64,000 nucleotides of DNA, taken from Thermobacillus xylanilyticus (lineage in GTDB: Bacteria; Bacillota; Bacilli; Paenibacillales; Paenibacillaceae). The position numbers were made by a program, and so were the translations under genes. The stretch is taken from contig NZ_CAJRAY010000001.1 in NCBI RefSeq assembly GCF_907165215.1, forward strand, positions 47,341 to 111,340. Direction: 5' to 3'. Each line of letters starts with the position of its first letter. Positions within the stretch are counted from its first letter, which is position 1. Below are positions 8,240 to 18,182 of this stretch, piece after piece. Below the pieces are notes generated by a model. It was not told the DNA's origin and did not search any database. It saw only the letters and a program-made list of their open reading frames with translations.

Positions 8240-8258
8240 CGGACAGGAGGTTGCGGTC

Positions 8259-9278
8259 ATGGGCAAAACGATTTTGGAAGTGCGCGATTTGCGCGTGTCG
8301 TTTGAGGTATACGGCGGTGAAGTCGAGGCGGTGCGGGGCGTGAGCTTCCACGTGTGCGAAGGGGAAGCGGTGGCGATCGTCGGCGAATCCGGTTCCGGCA
8401 AAAGCGTCACCGCGCAAGCGATCATGCGCCTGATCGCCATGCCGCCGGGGAAGTTCAAAAGCGGTTCCGTGATTTTCGAGGGCAGAGATTTGCTGACGAT
8501 CTCCGAGAAAGAGATGCAGAAAGTGCGCGGCAACAAGATCGGCATGATTTTTCAGGACCCGATGACATCGCTGAATCCGACGATGACGATCGGCATGCAG
8601 ATCATGGAAAGTCTGATCAAGCACCAGCGTCTGCGCAAATCCGCCGCGAAAGCGCGGGCGATCGAATTGCTCGCCATGGTCGGCATTCCCGATCCGGAAA
8701 CACGGATGAAGCAATATCCGCACCAAATGTCCGGCGGCATGCGCCAGCGGGTGATGATCGCCATCGCGCTCGCCTGCAACCCGGCGCTGCTCATCGCCGA
8801 CGAGCCGACGACCGCGCTGGATGTGACGATTCAGGCGCAGGTCATGCAGTTTATGAAGGAGCTCCAGCAGAATACGAATACTTCCATTATCCTGATCACG
8901 CACGACCTGGGGGTCGTGGTCGATCTGTGCGACCGCGTGATCGTCATGTATGCCGGTCAAATTGTGGAAACGGGAACCAAGTGGGAAATTTTCAAAAATC
9001 CGCAGCATCCTTACACCAAGGGATTGCTGAAGTCGCTGCCGCGGCTTGATCAGCCGAAAAACGAACCGCTCATTCCGATTTACGGAACGCCGCCCGACAT
9101 GATTCAACCTCCGCAAGGCTGCGGCTTCTGCAGCCGGTGCGAATCGGCCATGCGCATTTGCGAACGGCAAGACCCGGAATGGACCGCAATCAGCGAAACC
9201 CAGAGCGTGCGGTGCTGGCTGCAGTCCGCCGGTGAAAAAGCGGCGGCGGTGGTCGGCGGGAAGGAGGCGGACGCATGA
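8259..9278 (+). CDS. oppD: Oligopeptide ABC transporter ATPase OppD/DppD type
   Basis: 339 residues from an ATG placed 8 bases after a perfect AGGAGG. Walker A GESGSGKS is near residues 42-49, the signature MSGGMRQRV follows, and Walker B is [12 protein letters not shown]. The C-terminal oligopeptide-type extension with clustered cysteines ([20 protein letters not shown]) is typical of OppD/DppD, where it can bind an iron-sulfur cluster. The stop overlaps the oppF start (ATGA). Confidence 0.94.
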   Translation: MGKTILEVRDLRVSFEVYGGEVEAVRGVSFHVCEGEAVAIVGESGSGKSVTAQAIMRLIAMPPGKFKSGSVIFEGRDLLTISEKEMQKVRGNKIGMIFQDPMTSLNPTMTIGMQIMESLIKHQRLRKSAAKARAIELLAMVGIPDPETRMKQYPHQMSGGMRQRVMIAIALACNPALLIADEPTTALDVTIQAQVMQFMKELQQNTNTSIILITHDLGVVVDLCDRVIVMYAGQIVETGTKWEIFKNPQHPYTKGLLKSLPRLDQPKNEPLIPIYGTPPDMIQPPQGCGFCSRCESAMRICERQDPEWTAISETQSVRCWLQSAGEKAAAVVGGKEADA

Positions 9279-10234
9279 GCCAGCCGTTTATCGAAGTCCA
9301 TGGTTTGACCAAATATTTTCCCGTGGGGAGACGCCGTGTGCTCAAAGCGGTGGACGGCATCCAATTCACCATTCAAAAAGGCGAGACGCTGGGATTGGTC
9401 GGCGAATCCGGCTGCGGCAAGACGACCGCCGGCCGCACGGTCATCCGCCTGTATGAACCGACGAGCGGACGGGTGCTGATCGGCGGGACGGATATTACGC
9501 GGCTCAAGCGTTCCGGGCTGAAAGCGTTCCGCCGCAAGATGCAGATGATTTTCCAGGACCCGTACGCGTCGCTCAATCCGAGGATGACCGTGCTGGACAT
9601 CATCGGCGAGGCCCTCGATATCCACGGATTGGTGAAGAGCCGGACCGAGCGTAAATACAGGGTGGAACAACTGCTGGAGCTTGTCGGTCTCAGCGCCGAG
9701 CACGCTTCACGGTATCCCCATGAATTTTCGGGCGGACAACGGCAGCGGATCGGCATTACAAGGGCGCTCGCGGTCGAGCCGGAGTTTATCGTGTGCGACG
9801 AGCCGATCTCCGCGCTCGACGTGTCCATTCAGGCGCAGATCGTCAATCTGCTGATCGACCTGCAGAAAAAGATGGGGCTGACCTACCTGTTCGTCGCCCA
9901 CGATCTGGCGATGGTCAAGTACGTCAGCGACCGCATCGCCGTCATGTATCTGGGCAAAATTGTGGAATTGGCGCGCAGCGAAGATCTGTATGATGATCCC
10001 CAGCATCCCTACACCCAAGCGCTGCTGTCCGCCATTCCGATTCCGGATCCCGAAGCCGAAGCGAAGAAGGAGCGGATCATTTTGCGGGGGGAGCTCCCCA
10101 ATCCCATGAATCCGCCGAGCGGCTGTCCGTTCCGGACGCGTTGTCCTCACGCGAAGGAGCGCTGCGCTCAGGAGGCGCCCGCGTTCCGCGAAGTGCGGCC
10201 GGGGCACTGGGCGGCCTGCCATTTGCACGCATGA
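9275..10234 (+). CDS. oppF: Oligopeptide ABC transporter ATPase OppF/DppF type
   Basis: A 319-residue ATPase. Walker A GESGCGKT is near residues 43-50, the signature FSGGQRQR and Walker [13 protein letters not shown] follow, and the C-terminal cysteine-containing tail is [15 protein letters not shown]. It forms the second nucleotide-binding subunit of the importer and ends the operon, before a strong terminator. No frame disruption was seen anywhere in oppABCDF. Confidence 0.94.
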   Translation: MSQPFIEVHGLTKYFPVGRRRVLKAVDGIQFTIQKGETLGLVGESGCGKTTAGRTVIRLYEPTSGRVLIGGTDITRLKRSGLKAFRRKMQMIFQDPYASLNPRMTVLDIIGEALDIHGLVKSRTERKYRVEQLLELVGLSAEHASRYPHEFSGGQRQRIGITRALAVEPEFIVCDEPISALDVSIQAQIVNLLIDLQKKMGLTYLFVAHDLAMVKYVSDRIAVMYLGKIVELARSEDLYDDPQHPYTQALLSAIPIPDPEAEAKKERIILRGELPNPMNPPSGCPFRTRCPHAKERCAQEAPAFREVRPGHWAACHLHA

Positions 10235-10262
10235 TCGACGAAATCAGATCGCCCCAACGGCG

Positions 10263-10301
10263 AAAACGCCAAACCGCAGAATGCGCGGTTTGGCGTTTTT
10301 C
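10263..10301 (+). terminator. Strong terminator of the opp operon
   Basis: AAAACGCCAAACCGC (10263-10277) pairs exactly with GCGGTTTGGCGTTTT (10285-10299) around a 7-base loop, with a T run. The A-rich 5' arm also makes it work for the convergent minus-strand LysM gene. Confidence 0.9.
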
Positions 10302-10317
10302 ATTTGCGCGGGGCCCG

Positions 10318-11121
10318 TCAGAACAGGACGGGAACCTCGACCAGATCCTGTATGCTGCCGTCCCGCGCGCTGCGGGTGTACACCTGGATCGCGCCCGCCG
10401 GCGTCCCCGGCGCCGCGTCGAAAGCGATCGGCGCGCTGAAGGCGCCGAACGCCGGCGCGCCCTCCGCCGCCGTGACCGCCCGCTCCCGCGCGACGATCCG
10501 GCCCGCGTCGTCCCGGACCCGGTACAGCACGTTCGCTTCGAACGCCCGGGCGCTGCCGGCGAGCGGCGTGCCCGCGGCAATGCGCGAACCGGGCAGCGGC
10601 CGGAAGACGACGATATTGGTCGACGACGGCAGCGGAATGACGAGCCGGTAGCCGGGGTAGAGCACATCCGGCGAGAAGCCGGGCCGGCTTGCGTTCGCGC
10701 GCGCCAGCTCGCTGATGCTCGACCCGAACCGGCGGGCGATCCGGTAGAGGGAATCGCCCGCTTCCACCTCGTATACGAAGGCGGGGATATAGAGAAGCTG
10801 CGCGACCCGGAGAATATCCGGCTGCTCCAGCCGGTTCAGCGCCGCCAGCATGTCGACGCCTGCGGAATAGCGCTCCGCCAGCCGGAAGAGCGTATCCCCT
10901 TCCGTCACCTGGTGCAGGACGGTGCTTTCCTGCGAGGTGCCCGGCACGCGGACGACCAGTTTCTGCCCCGGGAAGATGAGGCCGGGGTCCGTGACCGGCG
11001 GGTACAGCGCGTTCGCCCGCTCAAGGTCGGCCAGGGACGAGCCGAACTGGTTCGCGATCGAATAGGGCGAGTCTCCCGGCCGGACGGTGTACACCGCATA
11101 GGTTCCCGGTGATATCGGCAT
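10318..11121 (-). CDS. Triple-LysM protein with Gmad2 domain, spore/cell-wall type
   Basis: A 267-residue protein with no signal peptide. Three LysM peptidoglycan-binding repeats lie near residues 10-58, 69-112 and 117-163 (YTVRPGDSPYSIANQFG, HQVTEGDTLFRLAERY, YEVEAGDSLYRIARRFG). A Gmad2 domain, an immunoglobulin-like fold linked to sporulation and germination proteins, covers about 171-267 (FRPLPGSRIAAGTPLAGSAR). Lack of a signal peptide fits a mother-cell-made spore coat or cortex protein. Its ribosome site lies in the 3' arm of a long hairpin at 11127-11186. Confidence 0.85.
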   Translation of the reverse strand: MPISPGTYAVYTVRPGDSPYSIANQFGSSLADLERANALYPPVTDPGLIFPGQKLVVRVPGTSQESTVLHQVTEGDTLFRLAERYSAGVDMLAALNRLEQPDILRVAQLLYIPAFVYEVEAGDSLYRIARRFGSSISELARANASRPGFSPDVLYPGYRLVIPLPSSTNIVVFRPLPGSRIAAGTPLAGSARAFEANVLYRVRDDAGRIVARERAVTAAEGAPAFGAFSAPIAFDAAPGTPAGAIQVYTRSARDGSIQDLVEVPVLF

Positions 11122-11126
11122 GTACC

Positions 11127-11186
11127 AGACACTCCTGTCTCATGGGTTCTTCCCCATCCTATGCGGGTGCCCATGCGGGAGTGTCT
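11127..11186 (-). promoter_or_regulatory. Hairpin that covers the ribosome site of the LysM gene
   Basis: On the minus strand AGACACTCC plus CATGGG (11186-11178, 11146-11141 partner blocks) pair with CCCATG and GGAGTGTCT just before the LysM start codon. The GGAG of the ribosome site is inside the 3' arm. It also sits right after the GT8 stop codon, so it may act as a terminator without a U-run or a translation switch. Confidence 0.55.
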
Positions 11187-12072
11187 AGTCCGATGCCGCG
11201 GAGATCCGCGGGGCCGGCGGCGCCTCCTCCGGCGCGGTCGCCTGCGGCAGCTCCGCAGCCTGCAGCCCGCGCCGCGTCAAACGCTCGTAATGTTTGTACA
11301 GCGCATGGAATTTGCCGCTGTACGAACGGCTCCAGGGCTTCTTCTTGCCGCAGAAATGGAGGATGACGGTGCGGTTGATCACGTAGTCCATATCGCACTG
11401 TCCGTTCGTCTTCAGCTTGTAGTACAGGTAGAACCGGGCATCATAGTTGTACAGCGTCTCGTCCAGCGGTTTGATTTTCTTCGAGTAGAGCGCGTTCAGG
11501 ATGTCCTGGTCGGGCATGACGAGCCGCGAGCGGTTTTTCTCGACGAACTGATAGATGATGTCCTCCTTGACCTGCTCCCGCTGCAGCTCAAGATTCATCA
11601 GCAGCACGCCCGAGTTGTAGTAATAATCGATATCGTAAGGCATCAGCCGGATGCGGTTGATCTCCTTGACGGAAAATTTGTCATGGTAGCACGCGGCGTA
11701 GAGGCAGCCGTCCAGATCCGTTTCGTAGAGCGGCCGCACGGCATTGAGCACGAGGATGTCCGGATCGAGATACAGGATGCGGTCGACTTCGGGGGGCAGG
11801 AAGCGGTGCGCAAGCAGCCGGTAGTACATTTCCTTCGTGTAGTGCATCAGCACCGGCGCGTCTTCGAACTCCCCTTCGCCGACGCGGATGATCTGCAGCT
11901 CGCTGCCGTGCCGCCTGATATAGGTGCCGAGCCGCTCGAGCGCGCCGTCGTCGATGCTCGAATGCATGAGGTAGATCGTGAAGCGTTCGCCCGGATTGTT
12001 CAGGAAGAGCGACGTGAGCATGGTCGTCAGCGGCCCCAGATAGTTGGCGTTGAGCGTAACGAGAATGTTCAT
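11185..12072 (-). CDS. Glycosyltransferase family 8 protein
   Basis: A 295-residue cytoplasmic GT-A glycosyltransferase. The metal-binding DxD is in LYLDPDILVLN (about 101-110), and the family's C-terminal HFCGKKKPW is present. GT8 enzymes transfer hexoses from UDP- or ADP-sugars to lipopolysaccharide-like or wall glycans. The last 25 residues are an Ala/Pro-rich tail. It lies 20 bases after a membrane-protein gene, likely in one operon. The acceptor is not known. Confidence 0.9.
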   Translation of the reverse strand: MNILVTLNANYLGPLTTMLTSLFLNNPGERFTIYLMHSSIDDGALERLGTYIRRHGSELQIIRVGEGEFEDAPVLMHYTKEMYYRLLAHRFLPPEVDRILYLDPDILVLNAVRPLYETDLDGCLYAACYHDKFSVKEINRIRLMPYDIDYYYNSGVLLMNLELQREQVKEDIIYQFVEKNRSRLVMPDQDILNALYSKKIKPLDETLYNYDARFYLYYKLKTNGQCDMDYVINRTVILHFCGKKKPWSRSYSGKFHALYKHYERLTRRGLQAAELPQATAPEEAPPAPRISAASD

Positions 12073-12091
12073 GTCATTCAGCCCCCAGTGT

Positions 12092-12763
12092 TCACAAACC
12101 GTGGCGCGCGCGGAAGGCGAGCCGGTCGGCGGCAGCCCACAGGCTTGCCGCGAGGATGAACTCGAACAGGTTATGCAGGGACGGGATGCCCGTAAGCGGT
12201 ACGAGCGCCGAGCCGATCAGCATGATCAGCGAACCGGCAAGTAGCGAGGACGGTCCGCCGCGCCGGAGCAGGATCCACCCGGCGGCCAGCAGCGCGGCCA
12301 TGACGACGGCGATCATCACGCCTCCTGCCCAGGATCGCCCGACCGGCTCATAGGTCAGGATGCCGTGTTCGAAGACGGGCCTGAGCCTCAGGCGGGACAC
12401 CGACGCCGCCAGCTCCAGGACGATCAGCCCGATCGTCACGAGCAGAACGGTAAGCGCCGCTGCCGGCCGGTTCGCCCATTCCGCGCCGGTCTGCCGGACG
12501 AATTCGTATGAGACGGGCACAAGCAAGGGCGTAATGCAGGCGTGGAGCAAGAACCGGGTGGAATGCACCCGCTCGAACCCTTCGCTTGCCTGGACCCATG
12601 CGCCGGCGCTGAGCACGAGATTGTCCCAGAGCAGCGCCGCGGTGACCGCCAGCAGCATGACGCCGAGGCTCCATGGGGCGCCGCGGCGCAGGATGGCGAT
12701 TCCCCAGCCCAGCAGCCCCGCGTAGGCAACGGTCAGGATCGGATACAGAATGGCATTCATCAT
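12092..12763 (-). CDS. Polytopic membrane protein of unknown function
   Basis: About 223 residues with six or seven hydrophobic helices. I do not recognise a named family. Polar features include WDNLVLSAGAWVQ in the second helix region and HSTRFLLHACITPLLVP, a pattern of small membrane proteins with buried histidines. The start at 12763 is preceded by AGAAGG at five bases; a GTG at 12769 is less likely. It is transcribed just ahead of the GT8 gene. Confidence 0.7.
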   Translation of the reverse strand: MMNAILYPILTVAYAGLLGWGIAILRRGAPWSLGVMLLAVTAALLWDNLVLSAGAWVQASEGFERVHSTRFLLHACITPLLVPVSYEFVRQTGAEWANRPAAALTVLLVTIGLIVLELAASVSRLRLRPVFEHGILTYEPVGRSWAGGVMIAVVMAALLAAGWILLRRGGPSSLLAGSLIMLIGSALVPLTGIPSLHNLFEFILAASLWAAADRLAFRARHGL

Positions 12764-12854
12764 CCGCACCTTCTATAACGGAAGTATCGTTCTCCTCATC
12801 ATGGCCCCGCCGGCCTGCGGATATACCGTTTTGCCAAGTTAAAGATGCATTATG

Positions 12855-13994
12855 TCAGGACCGCGTCCGCTGCTCCAGCACATTCCGCAGGTACGGGACC
12901 AGCGCCTTCGCCGCCGCTTCGTGCGCCGCCGGACCGGGATGGCTTCGCGCCCCGACCGTCTCGTCTGTCATGTCCGGCAGCTCGAAGACCGAGACGTTCC
13001 GGTCGCCGGTGCGCCGCGCATGGGCGTCGACGGCCCGGCGGATCGCGGGCATCATCGGCGTGCCGAGCATGCCGTACGCCCAGACGATGTGCGCCTTCGG
13101 GTTGCAAGCCCTGAGCTTGCCGAGAAATTGCTCCGCCGCCCGCTCGAACGCCGCGAGGTCTTCCGCGTTGAACGTGCCGTCTTCGTTCAGCCGCTGCTTG
13201 TGCCGCTCGCCGGTCGCTTCGTCGCGCCATTCCGGCGAATGGAAGGCGCCGCCGTCGTTCGTGCCCAGATTCACGACGACGATGTCCGGCTGCCAGGCGG
13301 CGAAGTCGTTCCGCTCGAAGGCGCCGGGCGCTTCGTTCTTCCCGCCGGTGAGCAGGCCGCACACCTGCTCGTAATATTCGGGCATGTTCGTGCGCGGGTT
13401 GTTGTCCCAGCCGGTCAGCACGCCCCAGCCGCTCTGCGACAGCACCCGGTATTCAGCGTCAAGGGCGTCCGCCGTCAGGGCGGTGTAATTCAGCACCGCG
13501 CTGAACCACATCGGAATCCAGTCGGTCTCTGCCCTCGCGCCGATCGCGCCTTCGCCCGACGTGATGCTGTCGCCGATGAACTCGATCTTGTACGGCCTGG
13601 CCCGGACGGGCAGAAAATCGCCGTCGGACTCCACGCCGTGAATGTGCAGCACGCACCCGGGGTCCGCGCTCATCGCCTGCGTGTCCTTGACGATGCGGAC
13701 ATTTTTCACCGCATCCGGGTTCATGCCCCGGAAGACGCAAATCCGGCGACGGCCCGCCGTCACCATCTGCCGGGCGACGGGCGCTCCGTTGATCAGCACG
13801 CTGATCCAGGGTTCGTACGTGCGGTAGTCGGCTTCGACGTCCATCCACAGTTCGGAGCCTGTCGCGTTCAGTTCGATGCCGCTTGCCGTCCAGAACAGCG
13901 TGAGCGGCGCAAGACGGCCCGTCGTGCGGCCGTGCACCTTCAGATGCGCGATCTCCTTCAATGTGTACGCTTGCAATTCCCTGTGCCGATTCAT
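12855..13994 (-). CDS. SGNH/GDSL hydrolase, CE2-like two-domain esterase
   Basis: 379 residues from the ATG at 13994, which follows GGAGGAG. An N-terminal beta-sandwich of about 130 residues precedes an SGNH fold with block I IEFIGDSITSGEG, block III LGTNDGG and the block V histidine in SHPGPAAHEAAA. This architecture is seen in carbohydrate esterase family 2, which deacetylates plant polysaccharides. No signal peptide is seen, so it probably acts on imported oligosaccharides. An open frame continues upstream to 14057 without ribosome site. Confidence 0.85.
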   Translation of the reverse strand: MNRHRELQAYTLKEIAHLKVHGRTTGRLAPLTLFWTASGIELNATGSELWMDVEADYRTYEPWISVLINGAPVARQMVTAGRRRICVFRGMNPDAVKNVRIVKDTQAMSADPGCVLHIHGVESDGDFLPVRARPYKIEFIGDSITSGEGAIGARAETDWIPMWFSAVLNYTALTADALDAEYRVLSQSGWGVLTGWDNNPRTNMPEYYEQVCGLLTGGKNEAPGAFERNDFAAWQPDIVVVNLGTNDGGAFHSPEWRDEATGERHKQRLNEDGTFNAEDLAAFERAAEQFLGKLRACNPKAHIVWAYGMLGTPMMPAIRRAVDAHARRTGDRNVSVFELPDMTDETVGARSHPGPAAHEAAAKALVPYLRNVLEQRTRS

Positions 13995-14056
13995 GGGCGT
14001 CTCCTCCGGCTCCGTCGGCATGTGCCGGCTTGTCAGCATATGCGTGTTTGCTCCCA

Positions 14057-14065
14057 ATTATACCA
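14057..14065 (-). promoter_or_regulatory. Extended -10 promoter of the esterase gene
   Basis: TGGTATAAT on the minus strand, with a perfect -10 and the TG extension. No convincing -35 is present, as usual for extended -10 promoters. It lies 63 bases before the chosen ATG. Confidence 0.6.
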
Positions 14066-14097
14066 TGCACGATGCGGCTTGCGGCGCCCGAACGGCA

Positions 14098-14142
14098 AAA
14101 ACGGCAGGCCGCGGCGCCTTTCGGCGCGGCAGTCTGCCGTTA
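14098..14142 (-). terminator. Terminator downstream of mqo
   Basis: On the minus strand AACGGCAG and the inner GCGCC / GGCGC arms form a long GC-rich stem ending CTGCCGTTTTTG. It separates mqo from the esterase promoter. Confidence 0.75.
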
Positions 14143-14155
14143 TGGACATGCGCAT

Positions 14156-15682
14156 TCAGCTGGTCGCGGTGGACGCGTATTGCCGCGCGGGATGCGCGCT
14201 GCGGTCCAGACCGAGCGTCTTCGCCGTTTCTTCGTGCAGCTCGCGGACCAGGTCCGGGTTCTCGGACAGCTTGATGCCCCAGGACGGCACCATCTCGCCG
14301 ATCTTCTCCCGCCATGCCTTGAGCTGCTCCGGGAAGCACCGCTTGATCACTTCGAGCATGATGGCCACCGCGGTGGAAGCGCCCGGGGAGGCGCCCAGCA
14401 GAGCCGCGACGGAGCCGTCGGCCGCGCTGATCACTTCGGTGCCGAACTGCAGCGTCCCCCGTCCGCCGGTTTCCGTATCCTTGATGATCTGCACGCGCTG
14501 GCCGGCGACGATCAGATCCCAGTCCTCGCTCCGCGCGTGCGGGACGAACTGCCGGAGCTCCTCGACGCGCTGTTCCTTCGTCAACATGAGCTGCTTGATC
14601 AGATAGGTCGTCAGCGACATGTTCTTGACCCCCGCCGCGATCATCGTGACGAGGTTGTGCGGCTTGACGGATTTCAGCAGGTCGAGATTCGATCCGAATT
14701 TCAGGAACTTCGGCGTGAAGCCCGCGAACGGACCGAAGAGCAGCGACGGCTTGCCGTCGATGAACCGCGTGTCGAGGTGCGGCACCGACATCGGCGGAGC
14801 GCCGATCGCCGCCTTGCCGTACACCTTCGCGTAATGCCGCTTGGCCATCTCAGGGTCGCGGCACACCATGAACAGGCCGCTGACCGGGAAACCTCCGATG
14901 CCGCGCCCTTCGGCGATGCCGGACTTCTGCAGCAAATGGAGACTGCCGCCGCCGGCGCCGATGAACACGAACGGAGCCGAGTACCGTTCGACGGCGCCGC
15001 TCTCCACGTTCCGCACTTTCAGCTCCCACTTGCCGTCCGTCGTCCGCTGCATGTCCTGGACGTGGCGATGGTACAGCATTTGTGCGCCGCTGTTTTTCAG
15101 ATGAGCGAACAGCATGCGCGTCAGCGCGCCGAAGTTGACGTCCGTACCCGATTCGATCCGGGTGGCCGCGATCGGCCGGTCCAAGGTGCGGTTTTCCATC
15201 ATCAGCGGAATCCATTCCGCCAGTTTGTCCGGGGCGTCGGAGAATTCCATCCCTTCGAACAGCGGATTCGCCGACATCGCTTCGAACCGCTTCTTCAGGA
15301 AGGCGACGTCCCGCTCGCCCTGCACGAAGCTCATGTGCGGCACCGGCATGATGAACTTCTGCGGGTCCCGGATGAGGCCGCGCCGCACCAGGTACGACCA
15401 GAACTGCCGCGAGAGCTGGAACTCTTCGTTGACCTTGACCGCTTTGCTGATGTCGATCGAGCCGTCCGCTTTCTCGGTGGTGTAATTGAGCTCGCACAGC
15501 GAAGCGTGGCCCGTGCCTGCGTTGTTCCATTCGTTCGAGCTCTCTTCGCCCGGCTGCGAGCGTCTCTCGAGCACAATGATGTCCAGGTCCGGCGCCAATT
15601 CCTTGAGCATTGTGCCAAGCGTCGCGCTCATGATGCCGGCGCCGATCAAGATGACATCTGCGCGATTCTGTCTGTCACCCAT
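14156..15682 (-). CDS. mqo: Malate:quinone oxidoreductase
   Basis: A 508-residue FAD enzyme that oxidises malate to oxaloacetate and passes electrons to quinone at the membrane. The N-terminal FAD fold [16 protein letters not shown], the [20 protein letters not shown] motif and the C-terminal [16 protein letters not shown] are diagnostic. Its length matches the family. The start at 15682 follows GGGGA. The frame is open much further upstream into the TerC gene, but this is an antiparallel-free shadow in the same strand and has no homology. Confidence 0.95.
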   Translation of the reverse strand: MGDRQNRADVILIGAGIMSATLGTMLKELAPDLDIIVLERRSQPGEESSNEWNNAGTGHASLCELNYTTEKADGSIDISKAVKVNEEFQLSRQFWSYLVRRGLIRDPQKFIMPVPHMSFVQGERDVAFLKKRFEAMSANPLFEGMEFSDAPDKLAEWIPLMMENRTLDRPIAATRIESGTDVNFGALTRMLFAHLKNSGAQMLYHRHVQDMQRTTDGKWELKVRNVESGAVERYSAPFVFIGAGGGSLHLLQKSGIAEGRGIGGFPVSGLFMVCRDPEMAKRHYAKVYGKAAIGAPPMSVPHLDTRFIDGKPSLLFGPFAGFTPKFLKFGSNLDLLKSVKPHNLVTMIAAGVKNMSLTTYLIKQLMLTKEQRVEELRQFVPHARSEDWDLIVAGQRVQIIKDTETGGRGTLQFGTEVISAADGSVAALLGASPGASTAVAIMLEVIKRCFPEQLKAWREKIGEMVPSWGIKLSENPDLVRELHEETAKTLGLDRSAHPARQYASTATS

Positions 15683-15837
15683 AGATAATCGTCCCCATGC
15701 TTTCAATTTTGCGGTATGCGGACACATCAATTTAGGCGCCGCAGCAAGCCGGGGCGCCGAACATGTCTCGCATCGTCTCCGAATCTCGTCGTTCCATAAT
15801 AGTTTAACACTAATGATGTAAGAATGAAAGACAATGC

Positions 15838-15872
15838 AAATGCCGTCCATCCGAAGATGAACGGCATTCATG
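15838..15872 (-). terminator. Terminator of the terC gene
   Basis: AAATGCCGTCCATC (15838-15851) and GATGAACGGCATT form a stem with loop CGAA; on the minus strand it runs into TTTGCATTGTCTTTC. The region 15683-15837 upstream of mqo shows no further gene. Confidence 0.7.
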
Positions 15873-15891
15873 GAAGCCTCTTGCAGAATTG

Positions 15892-16662
15892 TCAGGGCTG
15901 TTCCGCGTTCCGGGCGGCCGGCTTGTTCGCAGGCGAGAACCAGCCCAGCAGTGCGATCGCGACCAGCACGCCGTAGAAAATGATGGTCCAGGTCGTGCTG
16001 TGGGGAAAATCGTGGTCCAGCACGCCGATGTCGTGATGGGCCAGGGTGATGACCGCCAGTTTGACGCCGACCCATGCCACGATGGCATACGCCGTCGTCT
16101 CCAGCGCCGGGCGTTTGGCGAGCAGCTTGATGAACCAGCCCGCGGCGTATTTGATCAGCACCAGACCGGCAATGCCGCCCAGCACCACGACGGCGAATTT
16201 GCCGCCGTCCATCCCGCCGAAGTCGCCGAAAGGCGAATCCGGCAAGCCGAGCGCGAGCGCCACCGCGGCGAGGATGGAGTCGATGGCGAATGCCAGGTCG
16301 GCCAGTGCGATCTTGCCGACCGTGCTCCAGAAGCCCTTCGCCGACCCGGACGGCTTCTCTTCCTTGTGCGCATCCTTCTTCCCGAAACGGGCCTGGATAA
16401 CGTGCTTGAGCCCCAGATACAGCAGATATGCGGCGCCGATTGCCTGTACCTGCCACACATTGGCGATGAACGAGATCGCGAACAGGGCGGCGAACCGGAA
16501 AGCGAAGGCCAAGATGATGCCGTAATTAATCGCTCTGGTTCTCTGATTGTCCGGCAGATGCTTCGCAATGACGGCGAGCACAAGCGCGTTGTCCGCCGAC
16601 AGCAGCCCTTCCAGTCCAATCAGAATCAAGAGCGCCCACGCGTACTCCAACCAAATGTCCAA
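15892..16662 (-). CDS. TerC-family integral membrane protein
   Basis: A 256-residue protein with seven or more helices and the TerC signature residues in [14 protein letters not shown] and in [17 protein letters not shown], whose acidic residues are conserved in the membrane. Family members such as YceF, YkoY and Alx export manganese or aid metallation of secreted enzymes. The C-terminus is a short Pro/Ala tail. A leader of about 130 bases precedes it; I could not match it convincingly to a manganese riboswitch. Confidence 0.9.
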   Translation of the reverse strand: MDIWLEYAWALLILIGLEGLLSADNALVLAVIAKHLPDNQRTRAINYGIILAFAFRFAALFAISFIANVWQVQAIGAAYLLYLGLKHVIQARFGKKDAHKEEKPSGSAKGFWSTVGKIALADLAFAIDSILAAVALALGLPDSPFGDFGGMDGGKFAVVVLGGIAGLVLIKYAAGWFIKLLAKRPALETTAYAIVAWVGVKLAVITLAHHDIGVLDHDFPHSTTWTIIFYGVLVAIALLGWFSPANKPAARNAEQP

Positions 16663-16794
16663 CGAACGTTCCTCCTTCGAGCGTCGGCTCCGTAAGGTTT
16701 CCCCGCGCTGCGACCGTCATGCGGAATTTCTGCCGTCGGTCTGCGGGACGGACATTCTTTCATACGATTTCCTGCCGCATGCGTTTCTTGCATT

Positions 16795-17988
16795 TTATAC
16801 GGCATCATGCCGCCGCCGCAACAGCAGGTTCAGCCGTTCCGTGGCGAGCAGCATCGCGGCGGCCATCAGGACGATGTACAGCGGGAAAATGCCGATCGTC
16901 CAGTATCCGGCCAGCATCCCGAGCAGCGGAGGCAGCAATGCCGCCCCCGTATAGGCTGTCGCAAACTGATACCCCATAATCCTCCCGGCGTGGGCTTCGC
17001 CGAACCGGACGGGCGTCTCGTGCAGCATGCTCGGAAAGATCGGCGCCAGTCCCAATCCGGTAATCAGAAATCCGGCCAGCGAGAAGCCGGCGGGAAGCGG
17101 CAGCAGCAGGAGCAGCGCGCCGGCCAGGGTCGTGATCTGTCCCGCCCGGATCAGCGTCAGGCTGCTGAATTTGAGTGTGACGAATCCGTTCACGAACCTG
17201 CCGATCGTAATGCCCATGAAGTAGATCGAGATCCACAGCGCCGCATCGTCGGCCGAGATGCCTTTGACATTGACCAGATAACTGCTGCCCCACAAGCCGG
17301 CCGTCGCCTCCACGCCGCAGTAGAACAGGAACGTTCCCAGCGCGTACTTGACGCCGGCCGCATTTTTCGGCTTGCGTCCTTCGTCCGGCCCGCGCGCGGG
17401 CGCATCCGCCTGCGGGGCCCGTCCGCCGCCGGCCCGCTTCTTCTCCATATGTTTCCACAGGGGCAGCGACGCAATCAGCACCGCCGCGATCGCCGACTGG
17501 ATGAAGCCGATCATCGCGTATCCGTCTCTCCAGGCGCCTTCGGACAGGTAAACGGACAGAATCATCGGGCTGACCGTAACGCCGACGCCCCAGAAACAGT
17601 GCAGCCAGCTCATGTGGCGGGCTTCGTAATGCCCCGCAATGTAGTGGTTGAGCGCGGAATCGACGGCGCCGCCGCCGAGTCCGAGCGGTATGGCGAAGAC
17701 CATGAGCCATGCGATGGACGGCGCGATCGAGAAGCCGAGCAGCGCGCCGGCCGTCATGGCCACGCTGATCAGCGTGGTGCGCGCCGTGCCGATGCGCCGG
17801 ACGACGCGGCTCGTGGCAAGGGCGGACACGATCGTGCCGATCGTGACCGTAAACGACAGCACCCCCGCCATGCCGATGGGCGCTCCCAGATCATGCCGCA
17901 TGACGGGCCATGCCGCGCCAAGCAGGGAATCCGGAAGGCCGAGACTGATGAAAGTGAGATAAATAATCAGCAGCAATAAGGTCGCCAT
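16795..17988 (-). CDS. MFS transporter, 12 helices
   Basis: 397 residues from an ATG preceded by GGAG. It has 12 hydrophobic segments with a charged central loop (about residues 185-220), and begins MATLLLLIIYLTFISLGLPD. The GLPDSLLGAAWP motif and overall pattern resemble fucose/galactose-type and YfkF-like MFS carriers. The frame remains open to 18135 but without ribosome site, and the promoter at 18074-18082 lies inside that extension. Substrate unknown. Confidence 0.85.
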   Translation of the reverse strand: MATLLLLIIYLTFISLGLPDSLLGAAWPVMRHDLGAPIGMAGVLSFTVTIGTIVSALATSRVVRRIGTARTTLISVAMTAGALLGFSIAPSIAWLMVFAIPLGLGGGAVDSALNHYIAGHYEARHMSWLHCFWGVGVTVSPMILSVYLSEGAWRDGYAMIGFIQSAIAAVLIASLPLWKHMEKKRAGGGRAPQADAPARGPDEGRKPKNAAGVKYALGTFLFYCGVEATAGLWGSSYLVNVKGISADDAALWISIYFMGITIGRFVNGFVTLKFSSLTLIRAGQITTLAGALLLLLPLPAGFSLAGFLITGLGLAPIFPSMLHETPVRFGEAHAGRIMGYQFATAYTGAALLPPLLGMLAGYWTIGIFPLYIVLMAAAMLLATERLNLLLRRRHDAV

Positions 17989-18073
17989 TCGGGTTGCTCC
18001 AGTTGTCCGTGATGCAAGTGCGTCCCTCCGAATGCTTTCCGGCGGAAGGACATGCGCTTGTTCAAATGGCATT

Positions 18074-18082
18074 ATTATAGCA
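18074..18082 (-). promoter_or_regulatory. Extended -10 promoter of the MFS gene
   Basis: TGCTATAAT on the minus strand. It puts the transcription start near 18067, about 80 bases before the ATG at 17988, which supports the shorter start. Confidence 0.6.
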
Positions 18083-18136
18083 TGCAGCGGCTGGAGGTGA
18101 ATACCGCTTTTGTCTGATCTCCGCGCCCGGAACAAG

Positions 18137-18172
18137 CAAACGGCCGTCCTTCGCGGACAGCCGTTTCACGTT
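18137..18172 (-). terminator. Terminator of the isochorismatase-fold gene
   Basis: AAACGGC(C)GTCC and GGAC(A)GCCGTTT pair around TTCGC. It is placed immediately after the minus-strand stop at 18183 and is GC-rich, with a weak T tract on the minus strand. Confidence 0.6.
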
Positions 18173-18182
18173 TTGGCATGGA

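Noticed and set aside
14156..16456. A single minus-strand frame spanning mqo and part of terC
   Set aside because: The upstream third is an out-of-frame shadow of the terC gene, and the FAD domain with its ribosome site marks the real mqo start at 15682.
16663..16795. Possible manganese (yybP-ykoY) riboswitch before terC
   Set aside because: The position is suggestive, but I could not find the conserved GGGGAGUAG element or a matching paired fold; a covariance-model search would decide.
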